Positions 22,377 to 32,878 of a stretch of DNA of 64,000 bases are shown one piece after another. This DNA comes from Leguminivora glycinivorella (lineage: Eukaryota; Arthropoda; Insecta; Lepidoptera; Tortricidae). The DNA is taken from positions 4,774,001-4,838,000 of the forward strand of contig NC_062971.1 in assembly GCF_023078275.1 (NCBI RefSeq). The letters are read 5' to 3'. A model generated the notes under the pieces. The model worked only from the letters and a program-made list of their open reading frames with translations, did not search any database and had not been told where the DNA came from. How positions within the stretch are numbered: position 1 is the stretch's first letter; each line of letters opens with the position of its first letter. Made by a program: the position numbers and the translations under genes.

Positions 22377-22382
22377 AATAAA
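22377..22382 (+). terminator. candidate poly(A) signal of katanin
   Basis: AATAAA about 90 bases after the katanin stop codon. It is the first such signal downstream. Further AATAAA sequences occur in the AT-rich DNA beyond, so a longer 3' UTR is possible. Confidence 0.45.
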
Positions 22383-24981
22383 GGGTGAGTTTAAAAATAT
22401 TTTAAGCGGGTTACTCACGTGTTAAGTCGATATAGCGTTCTACATGTTTCGATCCATGTTTTCGCTTAAACTATTTTTAAATATGGTTGAGTCTCACAGT
22501 TTTATAGTCAAAAGGTGAGTTGTCTAGTGTCCTGGTGAAATATGATTGCATGTGAGTAAACACGGTTGTAATTGCGACACTAATACTATATGGCAAAGGA
22601 TCGTGGAGAAATTCAAAGCAGCCAACATAACAGTTCGCCAAGGAGCCGAGCCGTTACTTTTCATCACACAAAGACAATTTTCATGGACGCTATCGCAGCA
22701 CAGATTTTATGAAGGGTATCTTACTAACACCAGCTAGCTTAGCTAGCTGATAAACTTTATGTAAACTAGTATGATAAACTTTATCGTGTCGGTGCGTCCC
22801 TATCGCACTTACAATTAGTGCGAAAAGTACGGACTGACGTGGCCGTTATCACGCGGACTGTGCCCGCCAGGTGTAAAGTGGGCGGCCGTCTATAAAGGCG
22901 CCTCACACTCTCGTCTTCCTTACGTTAGGGCTGGCCCTTACGGTAGGGTTGCCATATGTCCCCGTTTGAACCTTGGTGTTCCTGTGAAGAATGAAATTTT
23001 CCCCGTAATGTCTTTCGTCACGTCAGGTGGATTATTATACTGTATGAAAGTTATACACACAGCATAATAATATCTTAATGTTGTTTCTTTGTGTTTAATA
23101 TTTGTATCAGTGTCGCAAAAACAGCCTGTTTGGACCATAGGTATACAAGATGTCGACAGTTTCATAAGAAGTCGGTTCTGAGTGTTCTAATCATCAAATT
23201 TTATTGTACGCGTTTTAGTGCTAGAAATTACGGGTTTGGTCGCTTGTGCATACAATTCCTGAGTGCATGTTTCAATTACAATGTTTAACTAATTAGTAAT
23301 ATCTAGTACTGAAATCGATTTGACCAGAAACAAATATCATCAGGTGAATGTGTGTGACAATTTCTGTCAATTGGCGCATAAAGAGCGAAATATTCTGAAA
23401 TTATCCATTACTTTTAGCAGGTTAGGGCCCTCAGAACTTCACAGAAATCAAATATCATGCGTGTTTAACACTAGAAATATTCCTTTACTGTTTCAAATTG
23501 TGATCCAATTGCAAGAAATAACTGAAGAGTGAATGACTTTATGCCTTATTAACTCATAGATGTGTAAGCTATCGGAGCAACATTAGGACTGTGTCAGTAT
23601 TAATAAACAAGTAACATTTATAGTGGCATATCGAAATTAATAATAAGTGTCAGCTAAATGTAGAAATCAATTATCAAAAGGAAAACATTCCGATTTGGAA
23701 ATAATATAGATTATAGGCCTCTAACTTAAAAAAGTGTGTAATATATTTGGCATTTTAACCTTTTAAAAAGATATACTATTTTTTCAAGATAATCCATAGT
23801 ATTACATAGCACAAACTATATACAATAATTTTGAAAATGAGCTTATTATCCAGTGAATGCCGTTATAGCTTGTTTCCACCGTTGTAAATTTACTTGTCTC
23901 ATTTTGAAATTATATACATGATAAACTGTAATCATTCAGATCGAAAACGATGCGTGCTTTCTTTTTATTGTTATTAGAAGCAACTAAATTTGTGAGTGCG
24001 CGTCAGGTTCCTTCGAGATCGAAACATCCTTGGGACATATTGTTACTTCGTTATTGTTTTTGAGCAGTGATCTTTGTACTTATTAGGTTAAATTCGAGAT
24101 TTTTTTATTGTTAAGATATAATTATATGCCATAACTAATTTATGTGTACTTTTTATAGATTTATATTGAAAGCAAATCGTAACGTTATTTTGATAAGTAT
24201 GAAATATATATTTGGCATTTATTCATAATTTAGCTCAACTAAAATCTAGAATTGTGTTTTGAGTTTTTTTTTTTATAGAAGACTGTGAATACCTTTGTAG
24301 CCTGTATGACCAATAATTGGTTGTTTTGTACATATACATAACAGAATCTTCCCGCGAACACCGCATGCATGTGCCTAATGCTTTTACTACCTTTGACATG
24401 TTTTTTATCGAAATAAATTTTAATTCTTTAATAAAACGCAATAGGAAAACTAAATCTTAACAAAGGTGATTATTATCATATAAATTAGCTATAAACATGT
24501 TTCCAAAATAAAAAGTACGATTTATATTCAACCTTAGGTTGCTAGTTTAAGAATATGATTGTTATTAAAGTCAGGTGGGGTAAGACTAACATACTTTGAA
24601 GTTTATTATACTCAGATCAAGAGCACCAGTATAAGGATTACCTCAGAGCATATAATACTAGACAGCGGACACGCCGCCGGCGGACGTGTCGCAGTTGTTA
24701 GCTCATTGAGCATACAGTTGTCGTTGTGTGCGTGCGTGATGACACGACTCGATGGTCGGTCGCGTTTACACAGGCATGGAAATGTCTTGCGTGTTTGCGA
24801 CCACCTATAAGTGTGTGTGTGTGTGGGTGGGTTCAAGAACTTGCGATAGGCGAATTCAATAAAAGTCTCATGACTGATCTCCTTCCTTCCTATATCTGCG
24901 AGGATTACCTGAAATTGTTAGTCTTGTCTCAGTGTTTGTCATATCCCATCTTGCCCTATCTCTAAGATCTCTTAAATTATA
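22383..24981. other. 3' flank of katanin, unannotated
   Basis: AT-rich with no supported exon. A GC-richer patch at about 22785-22960 includes GTCCCTATCGCAC, also found in the 10437 hairpin, and may be a MITE relict. A (TG)n run lies near 24812-24825. Short ORFs of 60-90 codons have no recognisable motif. Confidence 0.45.
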
Positions 24982-24983
24982 TA

Positions 24984-25240
24984 CAGGGTGTAACAAAAAT
25001 AGTGGTTATCCCTTTAAGGGCGTATTCAGTATCGTATTCTCATCAGGAAAAAGTATAAAATTTTTTTTTCGCGAAAAAATTTTTACCTTTGTATGGCGGT
25101 TCGGCCGATTCTCGCGGCCCGGCCCAGACAAAAATGAAAATTTTTTTCGCGAAAAAAAATTTTTCTTCTACTTTTTCCTGATCAGAATACGATACTGAAT
25201 ACGCCCTTAAACGGATCACCACCATTTTTGTTACACTCTG
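24984..25240. mobile_element. MITE with TA target duplication
   Basis: Inverted ends CAGGGTGTAACAAAAATAG and (complemented) CAGAGTGTAACAAAAATGG flank an inner pair GGGCGTATTCAGTATCGTAT / ATACGATACTGAATACGCCC. TA lies at both borders (24982-24983 and 25241-25242). The ends and the TA fit a Tc1/mariner-type non-autonomous element. Confidence 0.75.
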
Positions 25241-25242
25241 TA

Positions 25243-25380
25243 AGGTGCATTAGGGTAATTCCGAAAGTCGTCTAATTACGAAAGTCGCATAAAAATCACC
25301 ATTATTTCCATCATATCAAGATTCCCCTTTCGGAATTACCAGAACATGTCTGTCATTCGGAATTACCCTAATGCACCTTA
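25243..25380. mobile_element. second MITE abutting the first
   Basis: AAGGTGCATTAGGGTAATTC at the left is matched by GAATTACCCTAATGCACCTT at the right. The inner CGAAAGTCG motifs are related to the same pattern. Its left TA (25241-25242) is the right TA of the preceding MITE. Confidence 0.75.
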
Positions 25381-25381
25381 A

Positions 25382-25973
25382 TAGTAATAATATTCTTGAG
25401 CTTGTAAAGCCTAAACATTGATTATAATTAGTAATCCTCTAACTATAAAATGATTATAATATGACACTCTTTAGTATACACATGTAGTAAATCACACGAG
25501 TACTACTTACTGTATATAATTGTAAATCATTGTAAAATTGTACGATGTTTCCCTAGTATAAAATACATTCTAACATTTTTTTTCTAACATAGATTGTCAT
25601 AACTCTTCATAACAATATTAAATTTTTGTATATGTTAATTTACACACAAAATATGTAGGTAATAGTAAGAAATATTGTAACTTTTCCTCAATTAGGTTTC
25701 TAAACATGGCATCTTGAAAATAAAATGTGTTGCCAGAACATTATAAATGAGAATTGTACATTCAAATTATTTTATAAGTTAGAGGACCTAAAATTTATTT
25801 TTGCAACCTGTTAACAAATCTTGCGTTAAAAAACTTAAAAATAGATAAAATAAAACCATTTTAATGATGAAATTATTTTGTTTTATTTGTTATTCTAGAC
25901 AATGGGTGTTGTAGTTCACAAGATCTCTACCATCTCTACATCTAACGACGGTCATATAAGGGACCGACCCCAC
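25382..25973. other. unannotated AT-rich DNA
   Basis: No exon or element with definable ends. Confidence 0.45.
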
Positions 25974-26124
25974 TTAGACCGTTTTCACATTATCCGATCT
26001 GATATCGGATGTCGGAAGGACTTCAAGAGAAAAAAGACTAGAAAAAATCCAAGATGGCGCCTGTAATGTATGGGATATCGGTCCGACATCCGATATCGGA
26101 TCGGATAATGTGAAAACGCACTAA
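25974..26124. mobile_element. MITE, GATATCGGATGTCGG family, copy 1
   Basis: TTAG then GTTTTCACATTATCCGATC at the left, and GATCGGATAATGTGAAAAC then CTAA at the right. The inner GATATCGGATGTCGG is inverted near the other end. A related copy lies at about 27831-27970. Confidence 0.7.
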
Positions 26125-26595
26125 GGCGTCGCATGTCTTGCGGCGCGCAACGGACGTCTCCGCCACGCCACCTGAATGTAATTCAAAAAACGTCTCAGTA
26201 CATTTTGTATAGGAAGGACGTAAGACGCGCCCCCAGGTGGCGCGGCGCGCGCCACGCCGCCGCCACGTTACATTACGTTTTGTAAAATGCAAGTTTAGTA
26301 GCAAAGAGAATATAATCACTACGTTTAGTAGTGATCCTAGTTAGTATTAATATATAATGATTAATGCTCGTTGAAATGCTTTGAATGCAACAGACCCGAC
26401 GTCGGGGGTCGTTTACCTTTTTGCGATATTTGAAGCAAGTTTTTGGCAGTGGCAACATCAAAAAATTTTTACAATTGAATTATTCTAATTCCATTTCAAA
26501 TTAAAGATTCAATGAGGATTGTTAAGTTATTTAAGAACTCATAATAGATATAAATAAGTACTATTCAGGTTTTCGTGGCATAATTCAATGATATA

Positions 26596-26843
26596 AGAGG
26601 GTGCGCCCACGGGCGACTTTTTTGTCGCGACCATGGGCTTGTATGAAAGTGCACACACGAAGCGACGCAACTTTTCATACAAATACGTCGCGACCATGGG
26701 CTTGCGTCGGGCCAACTGTGGGCAAACACGAAGCGTCGACGCAACGCGGCGTCTTTTTCCATACAACGCGACGCTCGCGAGACGCTAGATGTGGGAGGAC
26801 CCTAAGTCGCCGAGCAACTTCGTTACCCGTGGGCGCGCACCCT
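26596..26843. mobile_element. GC-rich MITE with TA borders
   Basis: Ends AGAGGGTGCGCCCACGGG and CCCGTGGGCGCGCACCCT are inverted, with TA on both outer sides. The interior repeats CGTCGCGACCATGGGCTTG once (TGTCGCGACCATGGGCTTG near 26624 and CGTCGCGACCATGGGCTTG near 26687). No real gene. Confidence 0.65.
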
Positions 26844-27056
26844 TAATTTATTTAAAATAATTATGATGAAAAAACACGATGACATGACACACATATAGGT
26901 TAGGTATTACATATAGGTTAGCTTAATAATATTGTGCAAATAACTTAACTATTTTGTTCTTAATATAATTTAATGTTGCACCGCCTACAATTTCTCTGTT
27001 TTGTCCGAAGGTTGACTGGTAGAGAATGCCTTATAGCATTAAGTCCGCCTTGTGTA

Positions 27057-30000
27057 CAATGGGGGATGTCTGAAAATTTTAAAATCGCCTGATATTTTTT
27101 CTGGTGATAGGAATAAGCATTTCTATTTACAGAAAAAAGTTACAGATTTTTTGGTAGCACCATACATTTTATAAAAATAAAAACGTGTTGCTCGACTGCG
27201 CGTACGACACACTTCGGCAGTTATGAGATTTGTCTTAGTCTTTAAAAAAATTCCATTTTGAATCTGTGCTGGCCACAGACACTGACAGTTGATTGTCAGC
27301 TTGACATTTTTCTCGGAGAATTCATAAGTTTCATAACCATATCTGGTGAACTATTTATTACTGTTTTCGACTCATTTTCTCTCCCTGGCCTCTGATTTTG
27401 CCTCCTTCTACGACTACCTTCGCTCTCGAACCCCGGACCGTGATTTTACTGGCTTAAAACGACGACCTTTGATTTTAAACCCTGGACCTGATTCTACTTG
27501 CATTAACGAAGACGTGTGCTTGCCCTGCTTGCTGCCGACGGCCTTTGCGTTGAACCCCGGACCTGATTACAATTTTTAAGCCCATTGAGTTGGGAAAACG
27601 TGGATAGGTACTAGCGATTTTGTAAGAGCTAGTTCATCTAATTTGCCAAAATGTGGAACAGCGACAAACACAATGCCTGTGAAGAAGAAATTGATGAAAG
27701 ATGCAGAGATATTTTGGACAGAGAATGTGTATCCCATTAATTTTGAAAAGTGCAACTACATGTTATTAGAGTGTAATAAACATAAATTTGTCTTGATCTA
27801 TATTAACATTATTACTCATTTTAGCACCCATAAGTACGTTTTCACATTATTCGATCCAATACCGGATGTTGGACCGATATCCCATACATTACAGGCGTCG
27901 TCTTGGATTTTTTCCATTGAAATCCTTCCGACATCCGATATTGGATCAGGTAATGTGAAAACAGGCTAACTCCTAGTAGTGATTCATAAGCGCACCTGCC
28001 TACAGATGAGAACTAGAGAAGGACCTGTGCCCTAAACAAATAACTTTAGATTGTTGGTTTATTGTCTGCTTTAAGTAGTTAGTGCTCAAAAAGGAAATGA
28101 GTTTGCGATGTGACGCCTACTGCTTTTCACATCACCCATTCAGAAAGGGTACTTTTCGGCCCTGTTAGGAGGGAATTAAGTGACACTTTTCTGTTCAATA
28201 ACTTTGTCTGGCCTGTATAAAATATTAACGCCACGGAAAGTGTTTGCACATAAGTAATAATCAGTAATCAGTAATTCTTTATTGCTATCATAGGTACATA
28301 AGTTGTTACATTTCAGTAGGTATAGCACAGCTATGAACCCTGTAAGGGCACTGCAAATATAGTTCTTAATAACTAAAAATCTTAATACTTATAATCTTAT
28401 AAATCTTAATACCTATATTGCTATGAGAACATTTTTATGTTGTAACATATTTTAATATTATGTATAAAAAAATTGTGTCGATTAAGTGCATAATATTTTT
28501 ACAACAGACCTGATTCATATTTTAGTATTTTGCTTATATGATATGAAAAAAAAAGTGTCAAATGGTAGCAATAGTAGATTGTGCAACAAGGGAGAAAAAT
28601 GAGATATATATCTTGAGTGTAGCAAGGTATTCTTAAATTTAATCCTGAGCGTAGTGAGGGATTCAAGTGTTAAGACACAAGGTGGAATTAAATTTGCTAC
28701 ACATATTAACATCAACTTTTAGGAAATTTATATATAATGATATGTTATATGAACTTTTAGGAAATTTATATATAATGATATGTTATATGAACATAAAAAA
28801 TGGTATGTTATGTAACCATGTAAAAAAAATGTGTCCTTGAAGGGAAAAGTATCACTTTGGTCCCTAATAGCAAAGAGGAAAAGTGCCTCTTTGCACCCTC
28901 CTCGCAGTGCAGGGAAGAAAATAACCCTTTCTTTTCGAATCCCAGTCACTACACTCAGTATTCAATTACATATAGAATACTTCACTTTGTTCACAATTCC
29001 ATTTATATCCTCGCTATAAATATGCAATTTTGCTCCCTCGTAACACAATCTACTATAGTGCTGTTAATCATGCTTTAACAGTATGGAGGGCCATAGAAGA
29101 ATATGGAAAGCCATAGCCGACTGAATTTGATAGTAACTTGACAGTAACTCGACACACATGACACACCTACAACTCAGAAGTAAAATAAAACAACACAATA
29201 AAATAAATCAATTGTATTTTATTATAGGACATTGCAAATTATAAAAAAAAATGTATTTTACCATATTTTTCCTATTGGTCTATCCAACAAAATACACATT
29301 TTATAAAATGCCACCGTGTCAGATATTTATGGCTTTCTTTTTTATGATATTATTGCCAGTGTGTAACTGCATTTTAAGGTTGGTAAACAAGACACGGTAT
29401 CTTACACTCAGGTGGTCTTCACAGCAAAATCACACTCTGGTTGGGCAGTTCCTGCCAACCTATTGAGACCAACTTTCCTTCAGCTCCTTTCTTAATATGA
29501 ACAATTTTAAATCTGGGTTTTTCTGGTTGGTTTTAGAACAAGTTGGTATAAAGCATGTTTTGGGATCCTTATATCGTGTTTATGTACTTGTATTCATTAT
29601 AACAAATAGTGTCCGGAACTTAAAAGCGATGATCGTCCTTATATCAAGCAAAATCAGAAGTCAGGGAGGCAAAACGGATCGTAAACAGTTCAGCAGGATC
29701 AGGTCCAGTGTTTAAAAGCAAACGTCTTCGTTAATGCAAGCAGAATCAGGTCCAGAGGTTAATATCAAAGGTCGTCGTTTTAAGCCAGTAAAATCAACGT
29801 CCGGGGTTCGAGAGCGAAGGTAGTCGTAGAAGGAGGCAAAATCAGAGGCCAGGGAGAGAAAATGAGTCGAAAACAGTAATAAATAGTTCACCAGATATGG
29901 TTATGAATTCTCCGAGAAAAATGTCAAGCTGACAATCAACTGTCAGTGTCTGTGGCCAGCACAGATTCAAAATGGAATTTTTTTAAAGACTAAGACAAAT

Positions 30001-30171
30001 CTCATAACTGCCGAAGTGTGTCGTACGCGCAGTCGAGCAACACGTTTTTATTTTTATAAAATGTATGGTGCTACCAAAAAATCTGTAACTTTTTTCTGTA
30101 AATAGAAATGCTTATTCCTATCACCAGAAAAAATATCAGGCGATTTTAAAATTTTCAGACATCCCCCATTG
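27057..30171. mobile_element. 3.1-kb DNA transposon-like element with ~450-bp inverted repeats
   Basis: The left end CAATGGGGGATGTCTG is matched by CAGACATCCCCCATTG at the right; TA at 27055-27056 and 30172-30173 fits a TA target duplication. The two arms (about 27057-27513 and 29727-30171) stay highly similar for about 450 bp, to the AACGAAGACG motif. Inside the arms GGACCTGATT-type motifs recur. The interior has a nested MITE, a 38-bp direct duplication near 28715-28790 (ACTTTTAGGAAATTTATATA) and no transposase. ORFs seen in the arms are chance readings of the repeat. Probably a non-autonomous derivative; superfamily unknown. Confidence 0.8.
27831..27970. mobile_element. MITE, GATATCGGATGTCGG family, copy 2
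   Basis: GTTTTCACATTATTCGATCC at the left and GGATCAGGTAATGTGAAAAC at the right, with the inner CCGGATGTTGGACCGATATC and its inverse. Same family as 25974-26124, inserted in the interior of the long-inverted-repeat element. Confidence 0.65.
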
Positions 30172-30529
30172 TATTTTCTTTGTGCAATAAACATTGAGGT
30201 ATATGTACTACGTACTAGAGGCGACGCTGCTAAGAGAATTTTTTACACACCCCACTGCGGTCCATGGACCGCAACGTTGTCAGTCGTCACCAGGCCCTCG
30301 CAGTGCAGTGATGTGCCGTGATGCATTTACTTTCCACGTGAATAATACGTTCTTGTGTGCTTAAAAATTGTTCTAATCACTCGAAAAAATCAAATAAAAG
30401 TCAAGGTGTGACATTTCATCGGTAAATTAAACAAAAAACTCGTCTATAATATTTTAAGATTGAATATTCTACAAATACGCGAGCGGGAGCGGGACTGCCG
30501 CCATTTTGGTGACGCAATCATAGACTAAC

Positions 30530-30650
30530 TGTAATGTCACGCTATTACACTATATACATCGGGTTGGCTCGCCAATACACACCGCACGTCCGTGCTCCAT
30601 CGCACTCGGACACCGACTCCCATATGTACTCGAGACACCTATACACTACA
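30530..30650 (-). repeat. 3' LTR of the 121-bp-LTR element
   Basis: 121 bp, apparently identical to 59439-59559. On the minus strand it begins TGTAGTGTATAGGTGTC and contains TGTATATAGTG, a possible TATA box. Preceded on that strand by the polypurine tract. Confidence 0.85.
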
Positions 30651-30660
30651 TCCCTTTCTT
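30651..30660 (-). other. polypurine tract
   Basis: On the minus strand AAGAAAGGGA lies directly against the TGTAGTG start of the LTR, the position expected for the plus-strand primer of reverse transcription. Confidence 0.7.
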
Positions 30661-31416
30661 GTTTTAATTTTTTTTTTATAAATATTTAAATAATAGGTCA
30701 ATTTAGTTTTAATTCAAATACTTGCCATGCTGTGCCGTGTATCTTTTTTTTTTCTTTTTAATGAACTACGTTTCTTCTAATTGTCTGCCCACTTTCGTCA
30801 TTCCTAACTTGATCATCTCCGTCTTTACCACTTAGTACTGTATGTGAAGTAGTTATAATTAGGGATTAATTTTCTATCTTTAGTCATATGTTTAGGACAT
30901 TCCGGTCTGAGGGTTGACTCAGAGCGGACGCTGCACCACCACCTGCAGTGTATACTCAAACATACTTGTGTGTTTTATTAACTACAATTCCTAGATGTCA
31001 GACTCACTCCTTCTTCTTTAAATCTGTTACCTTTTTCAATTCAGACTGTTTTGAAAACTAGATTAGTACATTTTTTTTTTTTTTTTTATGATTGTTTTTT
31101 TTTCTTTCTTCAATAGCGTACAATATAATTGTACAATGCAAGCACCGCACATTTCTCGCGTCAGCATTAAAATTAATATAATTATGACTTGATTAGAATT
31201 GCTTTGCATTGCTTGATTGCATTTGCATGCATTTAGTTATGTTTTATTGCAAATAAATAATGATTGATTGATTGATTGATCGCTGTATTTGCGATTACGC
31301 TATACATCGATTTATGCATTAGTTTATGTTTATAGTATACGTGCTCCTAGCTAGTACTCAGTATACCTTGGTTATCAATAAATTTATAAGTGTATCAAAA
31401 ATCAGTGTTTCTATCA
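30661..31416 (-). other. interior of the 121-bp-LTR element, 3' part
   Basis: AT-rich, non-coding. Around 31235-31280 it has GCAAATAAATAATGATTGATTG with a (TGAT)n run, resembling the 3' end of a LINE insertion. The target duplication AGACT of the BEL element is at 31417-31421. Confidence 0.5.
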
Positions 31417-32878
31417 AGACTTGTTCCAAACTCTGGGGAATAAGTTTGGAACAAAAAGAATTAAAACATTGCCTGAATTCATCTCCAAAGGTTTATCACT
31501 ATAACTGCTATCATTATAACTCAATCTGTATAAACGTCAGTCAAGCAAAGGAATGATTCATACCTTTGGTTAGCAGTGGCTACACTGCATGTATGGAATG
31601 ACTGTTAGAGCCTTTCTCTAACCGCTGTCCTCGTTGCCTCCACACTGGTCAGCATGACTGGCATCTCAAGATCTGTATTAAAAAAGGGGTAACTATGACT
31701 TACAAAGTCACTAAATTATCTCTATATAATATCACACATTTAGTTCTATGCAAGTATTATTACAAGGTTAATCTCATATTATATTCTTTCCATTATAGGT
31801 TCTCAAATCTCACTGAAATCATTAATTCCAAGTTGCTTATTAAAGTTATTACAGTTCCAACTATTTATCATCATCATCATTATCATGACCATCATCATGT
31901 TAGTTCCCTTTGAACTACATAAATGTAGTACTTAAATACATATGTAAAGTATCTCAAAGATACTTTCCAGCCACCATTATGGTGCATCAATATTCATACC
32001 AAAGTACTACACAAATAATGCAGTAAATCAGTAAACAAAGTCAATTTCTAACAACATTTGTCTTTCATTATAGTTGCTATTATCTCAACTAATGTATTGA
32101 GATATATCAACTCAATTCAGCATATTCAGGATACAAAATTCCACATATGATAGTCAAACTCAATATGAAAGCTTTGTAACCATTCTCTCACAAAGTACAC
32201 TTCTCAAATATAGAGAATAAATGCAGATGGTATATCACGGATACAACATCAGATCAGATGAGTATAACATCATCATTGCAAGTATCTTAACACCACTCAT
32301 AAACACAACTATGGCAAGCACATTAACATTACACATAGATCAACACATTACAGATTATTAGAGATATTTCATAAACCACAGAACACCTCTGTAGTAGAAA
32401 GAAAGAAAGAAAGAAAGAAAATACGTTTATTACGACCAGAAGGTTACTTATATACTAGAGTACATAAACACAACATGTAAATGCATAATGTTTGATATAG
32501 TGGTCGCAAAAGGACACCACTCAGCATATGCTCAGGCACAGATGGTGCCACAGCGCTGGTCTTCCGTGGGGCCCAGGGTCGGTCGATAGAGTAACACAAT
32601 AAGTGAGGGTACAGTACAGTAAGATAACATTTAGAGATACAATTCACACTAAAACCATAACAAAAAGTCAATAGAAAAATATATTTGTATTATTAGAACG
32701 AGACAAAAAATATAGCAGGAGTAGCGAGGGGAAGAAAATGAGATAAAATGAGATATGGGGGGGGGGGGAAGAGCGGAGTGGGAGGGGGGGGGGGGGGGTA
32801 AAACGATACATAAACATACAACATAAACTAACAAACACCACGATCCGTAACACTCACACGGCTCACACTTCGTAGAGA

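Noticed and set aside
22785..22960. Possible promoter with TATAAAGGC at about 22890
   Set aside because: No downstream exon is recognisable, and the patch shares sequence with a MITE.
26539..26846. Overlapping ORFs in both strands at 26.6 kb
   Set aside because: GC-rich MITE with an internal direct repeat; ORFs on both strands follow from its symmetry.
27346..27579. 77-codon ORF with repeated LNPGPD
   Set aside because: It falls in the inverted-repeat arm of the 27057-30171 element; the LNPGPD repeats are the DNA subrepeats read in one frame.
31695..31913. 72-codon ORF repeated at 44567 and 52425, with a His-rich end
   Set aside because: Part of the BEL LTR; the His run is a (CAT)n microsatellite.
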